DNA of 64,000 bases from JBHGYD01 sp041920415 (GTDB lineage: Bacteria > Bacillota > Bacilli > Bacillales > Anoxybacillaceae). This document shows, piece after piece, positions 1-9,030 of this stretch; the first letter of the stretch is position 1, and each line of letters starts with the position of its first letter. Under the pieces are notes generated by a model that saw only the letters and a list, made by a program, of their open reading frames with translations, did no database searches and had not been told where the DNA came from. A program made the position numbers and the translations under genes. The stretch spans positions 173,391-237,390 of the forward strand of contig JBHGYD010000049.1 of the NCBI GenBank assembly GCA_041920415.1, in the 5' to 3' direction.

Positions 1-875
1 CGGTTTCCTTGGGAGCGAGTCCGATTTACTATTTTGGCACCGAAGAGCAAAAGCAACAATGGCTCGTTCCAATGGCGAAAGGGGAAACGCTTGGAGCATT
101 TGGGCTGACTGAGCCAAATGCTGGCTCAGATGCCGGCGGGACACGAACAAAGGCAGTGCTTGACGGTGATGAATACGTCATTAATGGAGAAAAATGCTGG
201 ATTACAAATGCCGGATACGCAAGGCAAGTCATTGTCACCGCGGTGACAGGAAAAGACGAGCGGGGGAAAAATGTTATTTCTGCGATTATTGTTCCAACAG
301 ACGCGCCTGGTTTTACGATCCGCTGCAACTATGACAAAATGGGGGTTCGCGCGTCGAACACATGTGAGCTTGTTCTCGAAAATGTACGCGTACCGAAAGA
401 AAATGTATTAGGTGACCCAAAAAAAGGTTTCAAACAGTTTTTATATACCCTTGACGGTGGTCGCATTTCGATTGCGGCACTGGCAGTTGGCATTGCCCAA
501 GCTGCGTTTGAAAAAGCGTTACAATATGCCAAAGAGCGCACGCAATTTGGTCAATCCATCTCCAAATTCCAAGCAATCCAGTTTAAGCTCGCTGATATGG
601 CAATGGAAATTGAACTAGCGCGCAACATGGTGTATAAAGCGGCATGGTTAAAAGATCAAGGGAAACCGTTTACAAAAGAAGCTTCCTTCGCCAAGCTGTT
701 TGCTTCAGAAACCGGATTTCGTGTTTGTAATCAAGCAATCCAAATCCACGGCGGATACGGATATATGAAAGAATATGGAGTGGAGCGTCACCTTCGCGAC
801 ATCAAACTGATGGAAATCGGTGAAGGTACATCCGAGATTCAAAGACTCGTCATCGCTCGCCAACTAGGATGCTAA
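1..875 (+). CDS. yngJ: acyl-CoA dehydrogenase, YngJ-like (5' end missing)
   Basis: FAD-dependent acyl-CoA dehydrogenase that should introduce the alpha-beta double bond into isovaleryl-CoA or a related short branched acyl-CoA. The frame is open from base 3, so the gene is cut by the window edge and the TTG at base 9 is not its start. Visible motifs are the FAD-contacting FGLTEPNAGSDAG loop, the helical C-terminal domain, and IGEGTSEIQR at the end. That last motif puts Glu at the MCAD/SCAD catalytic position, where mammalian isovaleryl-CoA dehydrogenase has another residue, so the family is certain but substrate preference is not. It leads a gene set in the order of B. subtilis yngJIHGFE, which supports a leucine-catabolic role by context. 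Confidence 0.93.
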   Translation, partial: VSLGASPIYYFGTEEQKQQWLVPMAKGETLGAFGLTEPNAGSDAGGTRTKAVLDGDEYVINGEKCWITNAGYARQVIVTAVTGKDERGKNVISAIIVPTDAPGFTIRCNYDKMGVRASNTCELVLENVRVPKENVLGDPKKGFKQFLYTLDGGRISIAALAVGIAQAAFEKALQYAKERTQFGQSISKFQAIQFKLADMAMEIELARNMVYKAAWLKDQGKPFTKEASFAKLFASETGFRVCNQAIQIHGGYGYMKEYGVERHLRDIKLMEIGEGTSEIQRLVIARQLGC

Positions 876-932
876 AGTTTGAGATAGCTGCATATGTATA
901 AATAGACTTGTACAAAGGAGAGGAGGATTGGA

Positions 933-2585
933 ATGAGCAACATGCTCAACATCACGGTCGGTAAATTGTTAGAAGAAAAAGCGCGGTTACACCCTGATCA
1001 TGAAGCGGTTGTGTATGCGGACCGCAACTTACGGATGACGTACAAACAATTTGATGATTATTGCCGACTTGTCGCGCGCGGTTTCATGAAACTTGGAATC
1101 GAAGTAGGTGAGCATATCGCGATTTGGGCGACGAATACACCGGAATGGCTCGCTTGCCAATTTGCGACAGGAAAAATGGGCGCGGTTCTTGTCACGGTAA
1201 ACACGAATTACCGCACCGCAGAACTTGAGTATTTATTAAAGCAGTCTGATTCAACAACACTCATTCTTATTGAGCAATACCGCGATTCTTCCTATATTGA
1301 TATGATTTACGAAATTGCTCCTGAACTGTATGAATGCCAACCTGGCCAACTTAAAGCCAGACGTCTTCCAACACTGAAAAATGTCATTGTTCTTAGCGGT
1401 ACTCGTTATCCTGGAACATACTCTTGGAATGATCTTATCACAATGGCCGCTGAAGTGACAGAAGAACAGTTAGATGAACGAATGAACTCCCTCGATCCGC
1501 ACGATGTCATCAACATGCAATACACCTCAGGAACAACGGGATTCCCAAAAGGAGTTATGCTAAGCCACTACAACATTGTCAACAATGCCTACAATATCGC
1601 TCAATGTATGAAACTTACCAAAGATGATCGTATGTGCATTCCTGTTCCGTTTTTCCATTGTTTTGGCTGCGTGCTTGGTACATTAGCATGTGTCTCCGTT
1701 GGTGCAACAATGGTACCTCTTCAAGAATTCAACGCCAAGCAAGTGCTCCAAACCGTTCAAGACGAAAAATGTACCGCATTACACGGCGTGCCGACCATGT
1801 TTATTTCCGAATTGAACGACCCGGATTTCGACAAATACGATTTATCCTCACTGCGTACAGGAATTATGGCTGGATCGAACTGCCCAATTGAAGTGATGAA
1901 GGCGGTTATCGAGAAAATGGGCGCCAAAGAAATTACAATTGCTTACGGTCAAACAGAGTCTTCGCCGGTCATTACGCAAACGCGGACAGATGACCCGATT
2001 CATTTACGCGTGGAAACAGTCGGCCGTGCACTGCCAAACGTAGAAGTAAAAATTGTTGAACCAGGAACGAATAAGGAAGTTCCTCGAGGTGTTCAGGGAG
2101 AGCTATGTACGCGCGGCTATCATGTTATGAAAGGATACTACAATAATCCCGAAGCAACAAAGGAAGCAATTGATGAAGAAGGCTGGCTGCATACGGGCGA
2201 TTTAGCCGTTATGGACGAAAACGGTTACTGTCGCATTACCGGGCGCTTAAAAGATATGATCATTCGCGGTGGTGAAAACATTTATCCGCGTGAAATTGAA
2301 GAATTTTTATACAAACACCCAAAAATTTTAGACGTTCAAGTCGTCGGTGTACCAGATGAAAAATACGGAGAAGAAGTCATGGCATGGATTATTTTAAAAG
2401 AAGGACAAACGGCCACAGCAGAGGAAATTCGTGAGTTTTGTAGAGGAAAAATTTCTCGTCATAAAATTCCTCGTTACATTGAGTTCACGGCTTCCTACCC
2501 GATGACGGCATCTGGGAAAATTCAAAAATTTAAATTGCGCGAACAAGCAAAACAACGCCTCGGTCTTACAGCAGAATCCAAATAA
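933..2585 (+). CDS. yngI: acyl-CoA synthetase (AMP-forming), YngI-like
   Basis: Adenylate-forming ligase that activates a carboxylic acid to its CoA thioester through an acyl-AMP intermediate. The P-loop YTSGTTGFPKG lies near residue 197, the hinge/A8 motif GRLKDMIIRGGENIYP near 435, and the adenylation lysine in ASGKIQK near 528. The 550-residue length is normal for the family. The ATG at 933 follows an AAAGGAGAGGAGG-type site. It lies 57 bases after the dehydrogenase and before the carboxylase genes, as in B. subtilis. It may feed isovalerate or other short or branched acids into the pathway; the actual substrate cannot be read from the sequence. Confidence 0.92.
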   Translation: MSNMLNITVGKLLEEKARLHPDHEAVVYADRNLRMTYKQFDDYCRLVARGFMKLGIEVGEHIAIWATNTPEWLACQFATGKMGAVLVTVNTNYRTAELEYLLKQSDSTTLILIEQYRDSSYIDMIYEIAPELYECQPGQLKARRLPTLKNVIVLSGTRYPGTYSWNDLITMAAEVTEEQLDERMNSLDPHDVINMQYTSGTTGFPKGVMLSHYNIVNNAYNIAQCMKLTKDDRMCIPVPFFHCFGCVLGTLACVSVGATMVPLQEFNAKQVLQTVQDEKCTALHGVPTMFISELNDPDFDKYDLSSLRTGIMAGSNCPIEVMKAVIEKMGAKEITIAYGQTESSPVITQTRTDDPIHLRVETVGRALPNVEVKIVEPGTNKEVPRGVQGELCTRGYHVMKGYYNNPEATKEAIDEEGWLHTGDLAVMDENGYCRITGRLKDMIIRGGENIYPREIEEFLYKHPKILDVQVVGVPDEKYGEEVMAWIILKEGQTATAEEIREFCRGKISRHKIPRYIEFTASYPMTASGKIQKFKLREQAKQRLGLTAESK

Positions 2586-2609
2586 TTAATAGAGAAATAG
2601 GGGGATTGT

Positions 2610-3962
2610 ATGTTTTCAAAAATTTTAATCGCCAACCGCGGCGAAATCGCCGCGCGCGTCATTCGTACGTGCAAAAAACTAGGAATCCAAACCGTCGCCG
2701 TTTATTCCGAAGCAGATGCTGATTCGCTTCACGTCAAATGGGCGGATGAAGCGCATCTCATCGGCAAACCGCGCGTTAGTGAAAGCTATTTGAATATCGA
2801 AAAAATCATTGAAGTCGCCAAAGAAACAAAAGCGGAAGCAATTCATCCAGGCTATGGATTGTTATCAGAAAATCCAACGTTTGCTCGACGCTGTGAAGAA
2901 GAAGGCATTGTCTTTATCGGGCCAAGAGCGGATGTAATTGCGAAAATGGGCAGTAAAATCGAATCGCGAAAAACAATGGCGGAAGCTGGAGTACCGATTG
3001 TCCCAGGCATCTCGTTTCCGCTTAACGATGTCGAAGAAGCAGCGAAAACAGCAGAAACAATTGGGTATCCGATCATGCTAAAAGCTTCAGCAGGGGGAGG
3101 TGGCATCGGCATGCAAGTTGTGAAAAACGAAGAAGAATTGCGTAAAGCCTTTGAAGGAAATCAAAAACGTGCCGCTTCCTTCTTCGGCGATGGAGCAATG
3201 TATCTTGAGAAATATATTGAAAACCCAAGACATATCGAAATTCAGATACTCGCTGACCAACACGGCAATTACGTGTATTTATGGGAGCGAGAATGTTCAA
3301 TTCAGCGCCGTCATCAAAAAGTAGTCGAAGAAGCTCTATCACCGTTTTTGGATGAACAAACGCGGCGAAAAATGGGAGAAACGGCCATACAAGCAGCGAA
3401 ACATATCGGCTACACAAACGCTGGAACGATTGAATTTCTCGTTGATGAACAAAAAAACTTCTATTTTCTTGAGATGAACACAAGACTTCAAGTCGAACAT
3501 CCGGTCACCGAAGAAATTACCGGAATCGATTTAGTGGAAGAACAATTGCGCATTGCTGCTGGCGAACGACTTCGTTACACACAAGGTGAAATCAAACGAG
3601 ATGGTCATGCGATCGAAGTACGAATTTATGCCGAAGATCCAAAAACATTTTTCCCATCGCCAGGAAAAATCACCGTTTTTCAACTGCCGGAAGGGGAGAA
3701 TGTTCGCAATGAAACCGCTGTGACAAGTGGAATGACGGTGACGCCATTTTACGACCCGATGATTGCCAAACTGATTACAAAAGGCGCAAATCGCCAAGAA
3801 GCGATTACGCACATGTTACATGCTCTTAGCAACTATCAAGTCGAAGGAATTAAAACAAACATCCCAATGTTAAAAGAAGTATTATCCCATCCTGAGTTTC
3901 AATCAGGGAATACAACGACAAACTTTGTAAATGAACATTTGTATAAATCTCCAACTAAATAG
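2610..3962 (+). CDS. yngH: biotin carboxylase subunit of methylcrotonyl-CoA carboxylase, YngH-like
   Basis: ATP-grasp biotin carboxylase that carboxylates the biotin of the small carrier protein encoded next. The N-terminal domain begins FSKILIANRGEIAARVIRT. The glycine-rich ATP loop (KASAGGGGIGM) is near residue 157, and EMNTRLQVEHPVTE near 288 carries metal and bicarbonate contacts. The 450-residue length matches stand-alone AccC-type subunits. A dedicated carrier and carboxyltransferase in the same operon point to methylcrotonyl-CoA rather than acetyl-CoA carboxylation. A 90-base spacer, longer than others in this operon, separates it from the carrier gene and shows only a short GAAGC/GCTTC dyad. 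Confidence 0.93.
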   Translation: MFSKILIANRGEIAARVIRTCKKLGIQTVAVYSEADADSLHVKWADEAHLIGKPRVSESYLNIEKIIEVAKETKAEAIHPGYGLLSENPTFARRCEEEGIVFIGPRADVIAKMGSKIESRKTMAEAGVPIVPGISFPLNDVEEAAKTAETIGYPIMLKASAGGGGIGMQVVKNEEELRKAFEGNQKRAASFFGDGAMYLEKYIENPRHIEIQILADQHGNYVYLWERECSIQRRHQKVVEEALSPFLDEQTRRKMGETAIQAAKHIGYTNAGTIEFLVDEQKNFYFLEMNTRLQVEHPVTEEITGIDLVEEQLRIAAGERLRYTQGEIKRDGHAIEVRIYAEDPKTFFPSPGKITVFQLPEGENVRNETAVTSGMTVTPFYDPMIAKLITKGANRQEAITHMLHALSNYQVEGIKTNIPMLKEVLSHPEFQSGNTTTNFVNEHLYKSPTK

Positions 3963-4052
3963 CGAATTATTATAGAAGCATATCAGTCCGATAAAGCTTC
4001 GTCAAATCCAAACTGTTTATCAGTTATATAAAGAAATGGAGGAAGAACGAAG

Positions 4053-4265
4053 ATGAGTCAAGTAGTCGCAACAATGGCAGGAAATGTATGGAAAATAATT
4101 GTTTCTGTTGGGGAACAGGTTGAAGAAGGACAAGATGTTGTCATTTTAGAATCGATGAAAATGGAAATCCCGATTGCCGCAGAAACGACCGGGACAGTCA
4201 AAGAAATTCACGTGCAAGAAGGAGATTTCGTCAACGAGGGCGATGTGCTACTCGAGCTTGAATAA
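4053..4265 (+). CDS. yngHB: biotin/lipoyl carrier protein of the YngHB type
   Basis: A 70-residue stand-alone biotinyl domain that shuttles carboxybiotin between the carboxylase and carboxyltransferase subunits. The biotinylation motif is ESMKME with the acceptor lysine at position 36, and the two half-barrels around it are near symmetrical, as usual for this fold. The start follows ATGGAGGAAGAACGAAG. In many organisms this domain is fused to the carboxylase; here it is separate, as in B. subtilis. It ends 12 bases before the preferred start of the lyase gene, so translation is probably coupled. Confidence 0.93.
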   Translation: MSQVVATMAGNVWKIIVSVGEQVEEGQDVVILESMKMEIPIAAETTGTVKEIHVQEGDFVNEGDVLLELE

Positions 4266-4277
4266 GAGGTGAAGCGC

Positions 4278-5186
4278 ATGAGCAAATGGCCACAACATGT
4301 CATAGTGAAAGAAGTAGGTCCTCGCGATGGTTTACAAAATGAAAAAACGACCATTGCGACCGAAGATAAAATCACATGGATTAACAAGCTATCGAATACG
4401 GGATTAACATATATCGAAATCACCTCATTTGTCCATCCGAAATGGGTTCCGCAACTCGCGGATGCGTTAGAAGTCGCAATGAATATTGAGCGAGTACCCG
4501 GTGTCACATACGCCGCGCTTGTTCCAAACATAAAAGGATTAGAAAAAGCGATAGCAGCCCAAATTGATGAAGTATCTGTGTTTATGTCAGCTAGCGAGAC
4601 GCATAATCGAAAAAATATTAATAAATCCATCGAAGACACGTTTCCTGTGTTAGCGGAAGTTGTAAACGAAGCGAAGAAGACCGGGAAAACGGTACGAGGC
4701 TACGTCTCGACCGTTTTCGGTTGCCCATATGAAGGAGCCGTTTCGGTTGAACAAGTAATGACCGTTTCAGAAAAGCTATTTGAAATGGGAATTGATGAAC
4801 TTTCTTTAGGCGATACAATCGGTGTCGCTACTCCACGCCAAGTGCAAGACGTACTCGAGCAACTATTAACACGATTTCCGAAAGAGAAACTGGCAATGCA
4901 TTTTCATGATACACGCGGTACAGCGCTTGCGAATGTGCTCGCATCATTAGAAATGGGAATAACGACATTTGACAGCTCGCTTGGCGGCTTAGGCGGCTGT
5001 CCATACGCCCCAGGAGCCTCAGGAAATGTAGCAACCGATGATTTGCTTTATATGCTTCATGGTATGCAAATTTCGACCGGCGTCGACTTCAAACGATTAA
5101 CGGAAGCCGCATTATTCATTCAAGGCAAAATCGGTCGAGCGCTCAATAGCCATCATTTACAAGCTCTTACACCGTCCCATTCCTAA
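4278..5186 (+). CDS. yngG: hydroxymethylglutaryl-CoA lyase, YngG-like
   Basis: Cleaves 3-hydroxy-3-methylglutaryl-CoA to acetyl-CoA and acetoacetate, the last carbon-splitting step of leucine breakdown. The TIM-barrel signature VGPRDGLQNE is at the N-terminus. Metal-binding HFHDTRGTALAN and the C-terminal GGLGGCPYAPGASGN loop with the active-site cysteine are present. An in-frame GTG at 4269 would extend the protein by three residues, but the ATG at 4278 sits at the right distance from AGAGGTGA and matches the beginning I recall for B. subtilis YngG. The 302-residue length is typical. Confidence 0.94.
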   Translation: MSKWPQHVIVKEVGPRDGLQNEKTTIATEDKITWINKLSNTGLTYIEITSFVHPKWVPQLADALEVAMNIERVPGVTYAALVPNIKGLEKAIAAQIDEVSVFMSASETHNRKNINKSIEDTFPVLAEVVNEAKKTGKTVRGYVSTVFGCPYEGAVSVEQVMTVSEKLFEMGIDELSLGDTIGVATPRQVQDVLEQLLTRFPKEKLAMHFHDTRGTALANVLASLEMGITTFDSSLGGLGGCPYAPGASGNVATDDLLYMLHGMQISTGVDFKRLTEAALFIQGKIGRALNSHHLQALTPSHS

Positions 5187-5208
5187 TCGAAAGGAGACAA
5201 TATCTTTT

Positions 5209-5991
5209 ATGTCGGAACCAATTCTTTATTCACCTTTAGATAAAGGAATTGCCATGATCACGTTACATCGTCCACAAGCCGCGAATGCGCTATCTATTGC
5301 GATGTTAACCGAATTACAACAGCTGCTTCAAACCTTAAAATTTCAACGTTCGATTTGTTGTGTCATCGTCACAGGAAGCGGAGAAAAAGCATTTTGCGCT
5401 GGAGCGGATTTAAAAGAACGTGCAGGCATGAATGAAACCGAAGTGCGAAAAACGGTCACACTCATTCGCGATACGATAAATGAATTCGAACAACTGCCAC
5501 AACCTGTCATTTGTGCAATGAATGGCGCTGCTTTTGGAGGTGGACTTGAGCTAGCACTGGCGTGTGATATTCGAATTGCTGCTGATAGCGCAAAACTCGG
5601 ATTAACGGAAACATCGCTTGGAATCATTCCCGGTGCCGGTGGAACACAACGTCTCCCACGCTTAATTGGAAAAGGGAGAGCGAAAGAACTGATTTTTACC
5701 GCAAAACGAATAACTGCACGAGAGGCGGAACAAATCGGACTAGTCGAATATGTCGTACCGCGCGAACAAGTCATAGAAAAAGCCATCGAACTCGCTGAAC
5801 AAATTGTACAAAACGCGCCAATTGCCATAACCCAAGCGAAACTCGCCATCAATCGCGGATTAGACGTCGATTTATATACGGGATTGAAAATCGAACAAAT
5901 GGCCTACGATATCACCATTCCGACAAAAGATCGCCTTGAAGGATTACAAGCGTTCAAAGAAAAACGGAAACCGGTATACAAAGGAGAATAG
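5209..5991 (+). CDS. yngF: enoyl-CoA hydratase/isomerase, YngF-like (probable methylglutaconyl-CoA hydratase)
   Basis: Crotonase-fold enzyme, 260 residues. The oxyanion-hole segments CAGADLKE and NGAAFGGGLELALACD are intact, and the downstream GLTETSLGIIPGAGGTQRL contains the expected catalytic acidic positions. Between HMG-CoA lyase and a biotin-dependent carboxyltransferase, the natural role is hydration of 3-methylglutaconyl-CoA to HMG-CoA. The start ATG at 5209 follows AAAGGAGACAA. General enoyl-CoA hydratase activity cannot be excluded from sequence alone. Confidence 0.92.
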   Translation: MSEPILYSPLDKGIAMITLHRPQAANALSIAMLTELQQLLQTLKFQRSICCVIVTGSGEKAFCAGADLKERAGMNETEVRKTVTLIRDTINEFEQLPQPVICAMNGAAFGGGLELALACDIRIAADSAKLGLTETSLGIIPGAGGTQRLPRLIGKGRAKELIFTAKRITAREAEQIGLVEYVVPREQVIEKAIELAEQIVQNAPIAITQAKLAINRGLDVDLYTGLKIEQMAYDITIPTKDRLEGLQAFKEKRKPVYKGE

Positions 5992-6003
5992 GGGGAACGA
6001 GCC

Positions 6004-7566
6004 ATGCAAACGAATGACGTCATCAACCAACAAGGAAAAACATTAACAGAAAAATTAGAAGAACAAATCAAAAAAATCGAACAAGGCGGTGCCGCCAAAT
6101 ATCACGAAAAAAACGCCGAACAAGGAAAGCTATTCGTCCGCGACCGACTTAAATTATTGTTTGACGATGGTTTGCAGTTTGAAGATGCGCTATTTGCCAA
6201 TTGTCTCGCAGATGGTCTCCCTGCTGACGGAGTAGTCACTGGGGTTGGAAAAATCAATGGTCAGACGGTTTGTGTGATGGCCAATGACTCCACCGTAAAA
6301 GCCGGGTCATGGGGAGCACGCACCGTGGAAAAAATCATTCGCATTCAAGAAACAGCGGAAAAACTCCGTTGCCCGATTCTTTACTTAGTTGACTCAGCCG
6401 GAGCGCGCATTACTGACCAAATCGAAATGTTCCCAGGTCGTCGCGGAGCAGGACGCATTTTTTACAACCAAGTAAAATTATCAGGAAAAGTGCCGCAAAT
6501 TTGTTTATTGTTCGGACCATCGGCAGCGGGAGGAGCGTATATTCCGGCATTTTGTGATATTGTCATTATGGTCGAAGGCAATGCTTCCATGTATTTAGGC
6601 TCTCCAAGAATGGCCGAAATGGTCATCGGTGAAAAAGTGACGCTTGAAGAAATGGGCGGAGCGCGCATGCATTGCACCGTATCAGGATGTGGAGATGTGT
6701 TAGTCAAAACCGAAGAAGAAGCGATTGCGTTTGCTCGTCGTTATTTATCGTATTTTCCAGCCAACTTTAGCGAAAAACCGCCTGTAACCGAAGCGAAACC
6801 ACCGAAATCATTCGAAAAAACATTAGAAGACATTATTCCATCCAACCAAAACGCACCATTCAATATGTACGATTTAATTGAACGCATCATTGATGAAGGA
6901 TCGTTCTGTGAAATAAAAAAACTATTTGCACCGGAATTAATTACGGGGCTTGCGCGCTTAAATGGACAACCGATCGGCATTATTGCCAATCAGCCGCGCG
7001 CAAAAGGCGGCGTGTTATTCCATGACTCCGCTGATAAAGCAGCCAAATTTATTACCCTTTGTGATGCCTTTAATATTCCGCTTTTATTTTTAGCGGACAT
7101 CCCTGGCTTTATGATTGGCACAAAAGTAGAGCGCGCCGGCATTATTCGCCACGGAGCGAAAATGATTTCGGCTATGTCAGAGGCAACTGTTCCGAAAATT
7201 TCTGTCATTGTTCGGAAAGCGTATGGGGCAGGACTTTACGCGATGGCTGGCCCGGCATTTGAACCAGATTGTTGTTTGGCGTTTCCGAACGCACAAATTG
7301 CTGTGATGGGTCCAGAAGCGGCGGTCAATGCGGTTTATGCCAATAAAATTGCGGAGTTGCCAGAAGAAGAACGTGCCGCATTTATCGAACAAAAACGTGA
7401 AGAATATCGCCGCGACATCGACATATACCGTCTTGCTTCAGAAATGGTGATTGACGGCATTATTGCTCCAAACGCACTTCGTGATGAACTCATTCGCCGA
7501 TTCGAGGCATATATGTCGAAATACATGACGTTCTCAGAACGAAAACACGGCGTTTATCCAGTATAA
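6004..7566 (+). CDS. yngE: carboxyltransferase subunit of methylcrotonyl-CoA carboxylase, YngE-like
   Basis: The 520-residue beta-type carboxyltransferase transfers the carboxyl group from biotin to an acyl-CoA. Both crotonase-like halves are present: the N-terminal half includes LVDSAGARITDQ and FGPSAAGGAYIPAF, and the C-terminal half includes IANQPRAKGGVLF and ADIPGFMIGTKVERAGIIRHGAK. The family covers propionyl-, methylcrotonyl- and related carboxylases. Neighbours yngG and yngF favour methylcrotonyl-CoA. It starts 12 bases after yngF, behind a GGGGGAACGAGCC region. Confidence 0.92.
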   Translation: MQTNDVINQQGKTLTEKLEEQIKKIEQGGAAKYHEKNAEQGKLFVRDRLKLLFDDGLQFEDALFANCLADGLPADGVVTGVGKINGQTVCVMANDSTVKAGSWGARTVEKIIRIQETAEKLRCPILYLVDSAGARITDQIEMFPGRRGAGRIFYNQVKLSGKVPQICLLFGPSAAGGAYIPAFCDIVIMVEGNASMYLGSPRMAEMVIGEKVTLEEMGGARMHCTVSGCGDVLVKTEEEAIAFARRYLSYFPANFSEKPPVTEAKPPKSFEKTLEDIIPSNQNAPFNMYDLIERIIDEGSFCEIKKLFAPELITGLARLNGQPIGIIANQPRAKGGVLFHDSADKAAKFITLCDAFNIPLLFLADIPGFMIGTKVERAGIIRHGAKMISAMSEATVPKISVIVRKAYGAGLYAMAGPAFEPDCCLAFPNAQIAVMGPEAAVNAVYANKIAELPEEERAAFIEQKREEYRRDIDIYRLASEMVIDGIIAPNALRDELIRRFEAYMSKYMTFSERKHGVYPV

Positions 7567-7589
7567 AAACAAAAAGGGGTGGGGGAACA

Positions 7590-8279
7590 GTGAAACCGAT
7601 CTACACCGATTTTGTAGAAGCAGTGAAAGATATTCGAGACGGGATGACGATTATGGTCGGAGGCTTTGGACTATGCGGCATTCCAGAAAATTTAATTCTT
7701 GCGCTCGCTGAAACAGGAGTAAAAAACTTAACCGTCATTTCAAACAACTGCGGTGTTGATGATTGGGGGTTAGGGATTTTATTAAAAAATCGTCAAATTA
7801 AGAAAATGATTGGTTCATATGTCGGGGAAAATAAAGAATTTGAGCGTCAAGTACTAGCCGGGGAACTTGAAGTAGAGCTTATCCCCCAAGGGACATTGGC
7901 AGAAAAAATTCGCGCGGGTGGCGCAGGAATTCCTGCATTTTATACCCAAGCGGGAGTTGGTACACCGATTGCGGAAGGAAAAGAAACACGGGTTTTCAAT
8001 GGGCGTGAATATTTATTAGAAGAAGCGCTTACGGCTGATTTTAGTCTCGTTCGGGCGTGGAAAGCCGATAAAATGGGAAATTTAGTATACCGTAAAACAG
8101 CAAGAAACTTTAATCCAATGATTGCGTCCGCTGGAAAAGTAACGATTGCGGAAGTAGAAGAACTTGTCGATATTGGTGAACTTGATCCAGACCATATTCA
8201 TACACCAAGCATTTATGTACAGCGCCTCATCGTCGGTAAACAAGAAAAACGAATTGAACGGTTAACTTTGCGGGGGTGA
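7590..8279 (+). CDS. scoA: 3-oxoacid (succinyl-CoA:acetoacetate type) CoA-transferase subunit A
   Basis: The 229-residue alpha subunit of a family I CoA transferase. The N-terminal GGFGLCGIPENLI glycine-rich loop and the GAGIPAFYTQAGVGT segment identify it. Start is GTG at 7590 after AAAGGGGTGGGGG. Its product works with the next gene to move CoA from succinyl-CoA onto acetoacetate, which is the product of HMG-CoA lyase, so it completes leucine degradation to acetoacetyl-CoA. The donor is inferred from the family; butyrate/acetate transferases look similar. It was probably appended to the yng-type operon, since I recall B. subtilis scoAB elsewhere. Confidence 0.9.
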   Translation: MKPIYTDFVEAVKDIRDGMTIMVGGFGLCGIPENLILALAETGVKNLTVISNNCGVDDWGLGILLKNRQIKKMIGSYVGENKEFERQVLAGELEVELIPQGTLAEKIRAGGAGIPAFYTQAGVGTPIAEGKETRVFNGREYLLEEALTADFSLVRAWKADKMGNLVYRKTARNFNPMIASAGKVTIAEVEELVDIGELDPDHIHTPSIYVQRLIVGKQEKRIERLTLRG

Positions 8280-8287
8280 ACAGGAGA

Positions 8288-8941
8288 ATGAACATTCGTG
8301 AAAAAATCGCAAGAAGGGCCGAAAAAGAAATTCAAAACGGTTATTATGTGAATTTAGGCATCGGCATGCCGACATTAGTTGCAAACTTCATTTCAGAAGA
8401 TAAACAAGTCGTCCTGCAATCGGAAAATGGGCTTTTAGGAATTGGTCCTTATCCGACAAAAGAAGAAGTCGACCCTGATTTAATTAACGCCGGAAAAGAA
8501 ACAGTCACCACTATTAAAGGAGCCGCTTTTTTTGACAGCGCTGAATCGTTTGCGATGATTCGCGGCGGTCATATCGACATAGCGATTTTAGGAGGCATGG
8601 AAGTATCTGAAAAAGGGGACCTTGCCAACTGGATGATTCCCGGAAAAATGATTAAGGGAATGGGCGGGGCGATGGATCTTGTTCATGGAGCGCGAAAAAT
8701 TATTGTCATTATGGAACATGTAAACAAAAACGGTGAACCGAAAATTTTAAAACAGTGTAAACTCCCATTAACTGGCCGACAAGTCGTACACCGAATTATT
8801 ACCGATCGAGCTGTTATCGATGTCACCGAACAAGGCTTAAAACTTGTTGAAGTCGCTACAGGTTATACAACTGAAGATGTGAAAGCATCGACGGAACCAC
8901 CTTTAATCATCGATGGAACGGTCCAGTTACAGGCGTATTAA
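8288..8941 (+). CDS. scoB: 3-oxoacid CoA-transferase subunit B
   Basis: The 217-residue beta subunit carries the catalytic glutamate in the SENGLLGIGP motif, which forms the covalent enzyme-CoA thioester. GIGMPTLVANF near the N-terminus and the GAMDLVHGARK segment are typical. A GTG at 8276 overlaps the scoA stop and would add four residues, but the ATG at 8288 lies about eight bases after GGGGGTGA, so I prefer it. This is the last gene of the operon; the stretch that follows belongs to a separate RNA gene. Confidence 0.9.
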   Translation: MNIREKIARRAEKEIQNGYYVNLGIGMPTLVANFISEDKQVVLQSENGLLGIGPYPTKEEVDPDLINAGKETVTTIKGAAFFDSAESFAMIRGGHIDIAILGGMEVSEKGDLANWMIPGKMIKGMGGAMDLVHGARKIIVIMEHVNKNGEPKILKQCKLPLTGRQVVHRIITDRAVIDVTEQGLKLVEVATGYTTEDVKASTEPPLIIDGTVQLQAY

Positions 8942-8995
8942 TGCAGATGACATCAAAATAATCTTTTCGATATTTTAGTTGAAACTTTAATTTAC

Positions 8996-9024
8996 TTGCA
9001 AAGAAATGAAAGATTGTGTATGAT
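8996..9024 (+). promoter_or_regulatory. sigma-A promoter of the 6S-like RNA
   Basis: A -35 TTGCAA (8996-9001) and -10 TATGAT (9019-9024) are separated by exactly 17 bases, predicting transcription from about 9031. No coding sequence follows before a strong terminator, which supports an independent RNA gene. Confidence 0.65.
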
Positions 9025-9030
9025 GATTAT

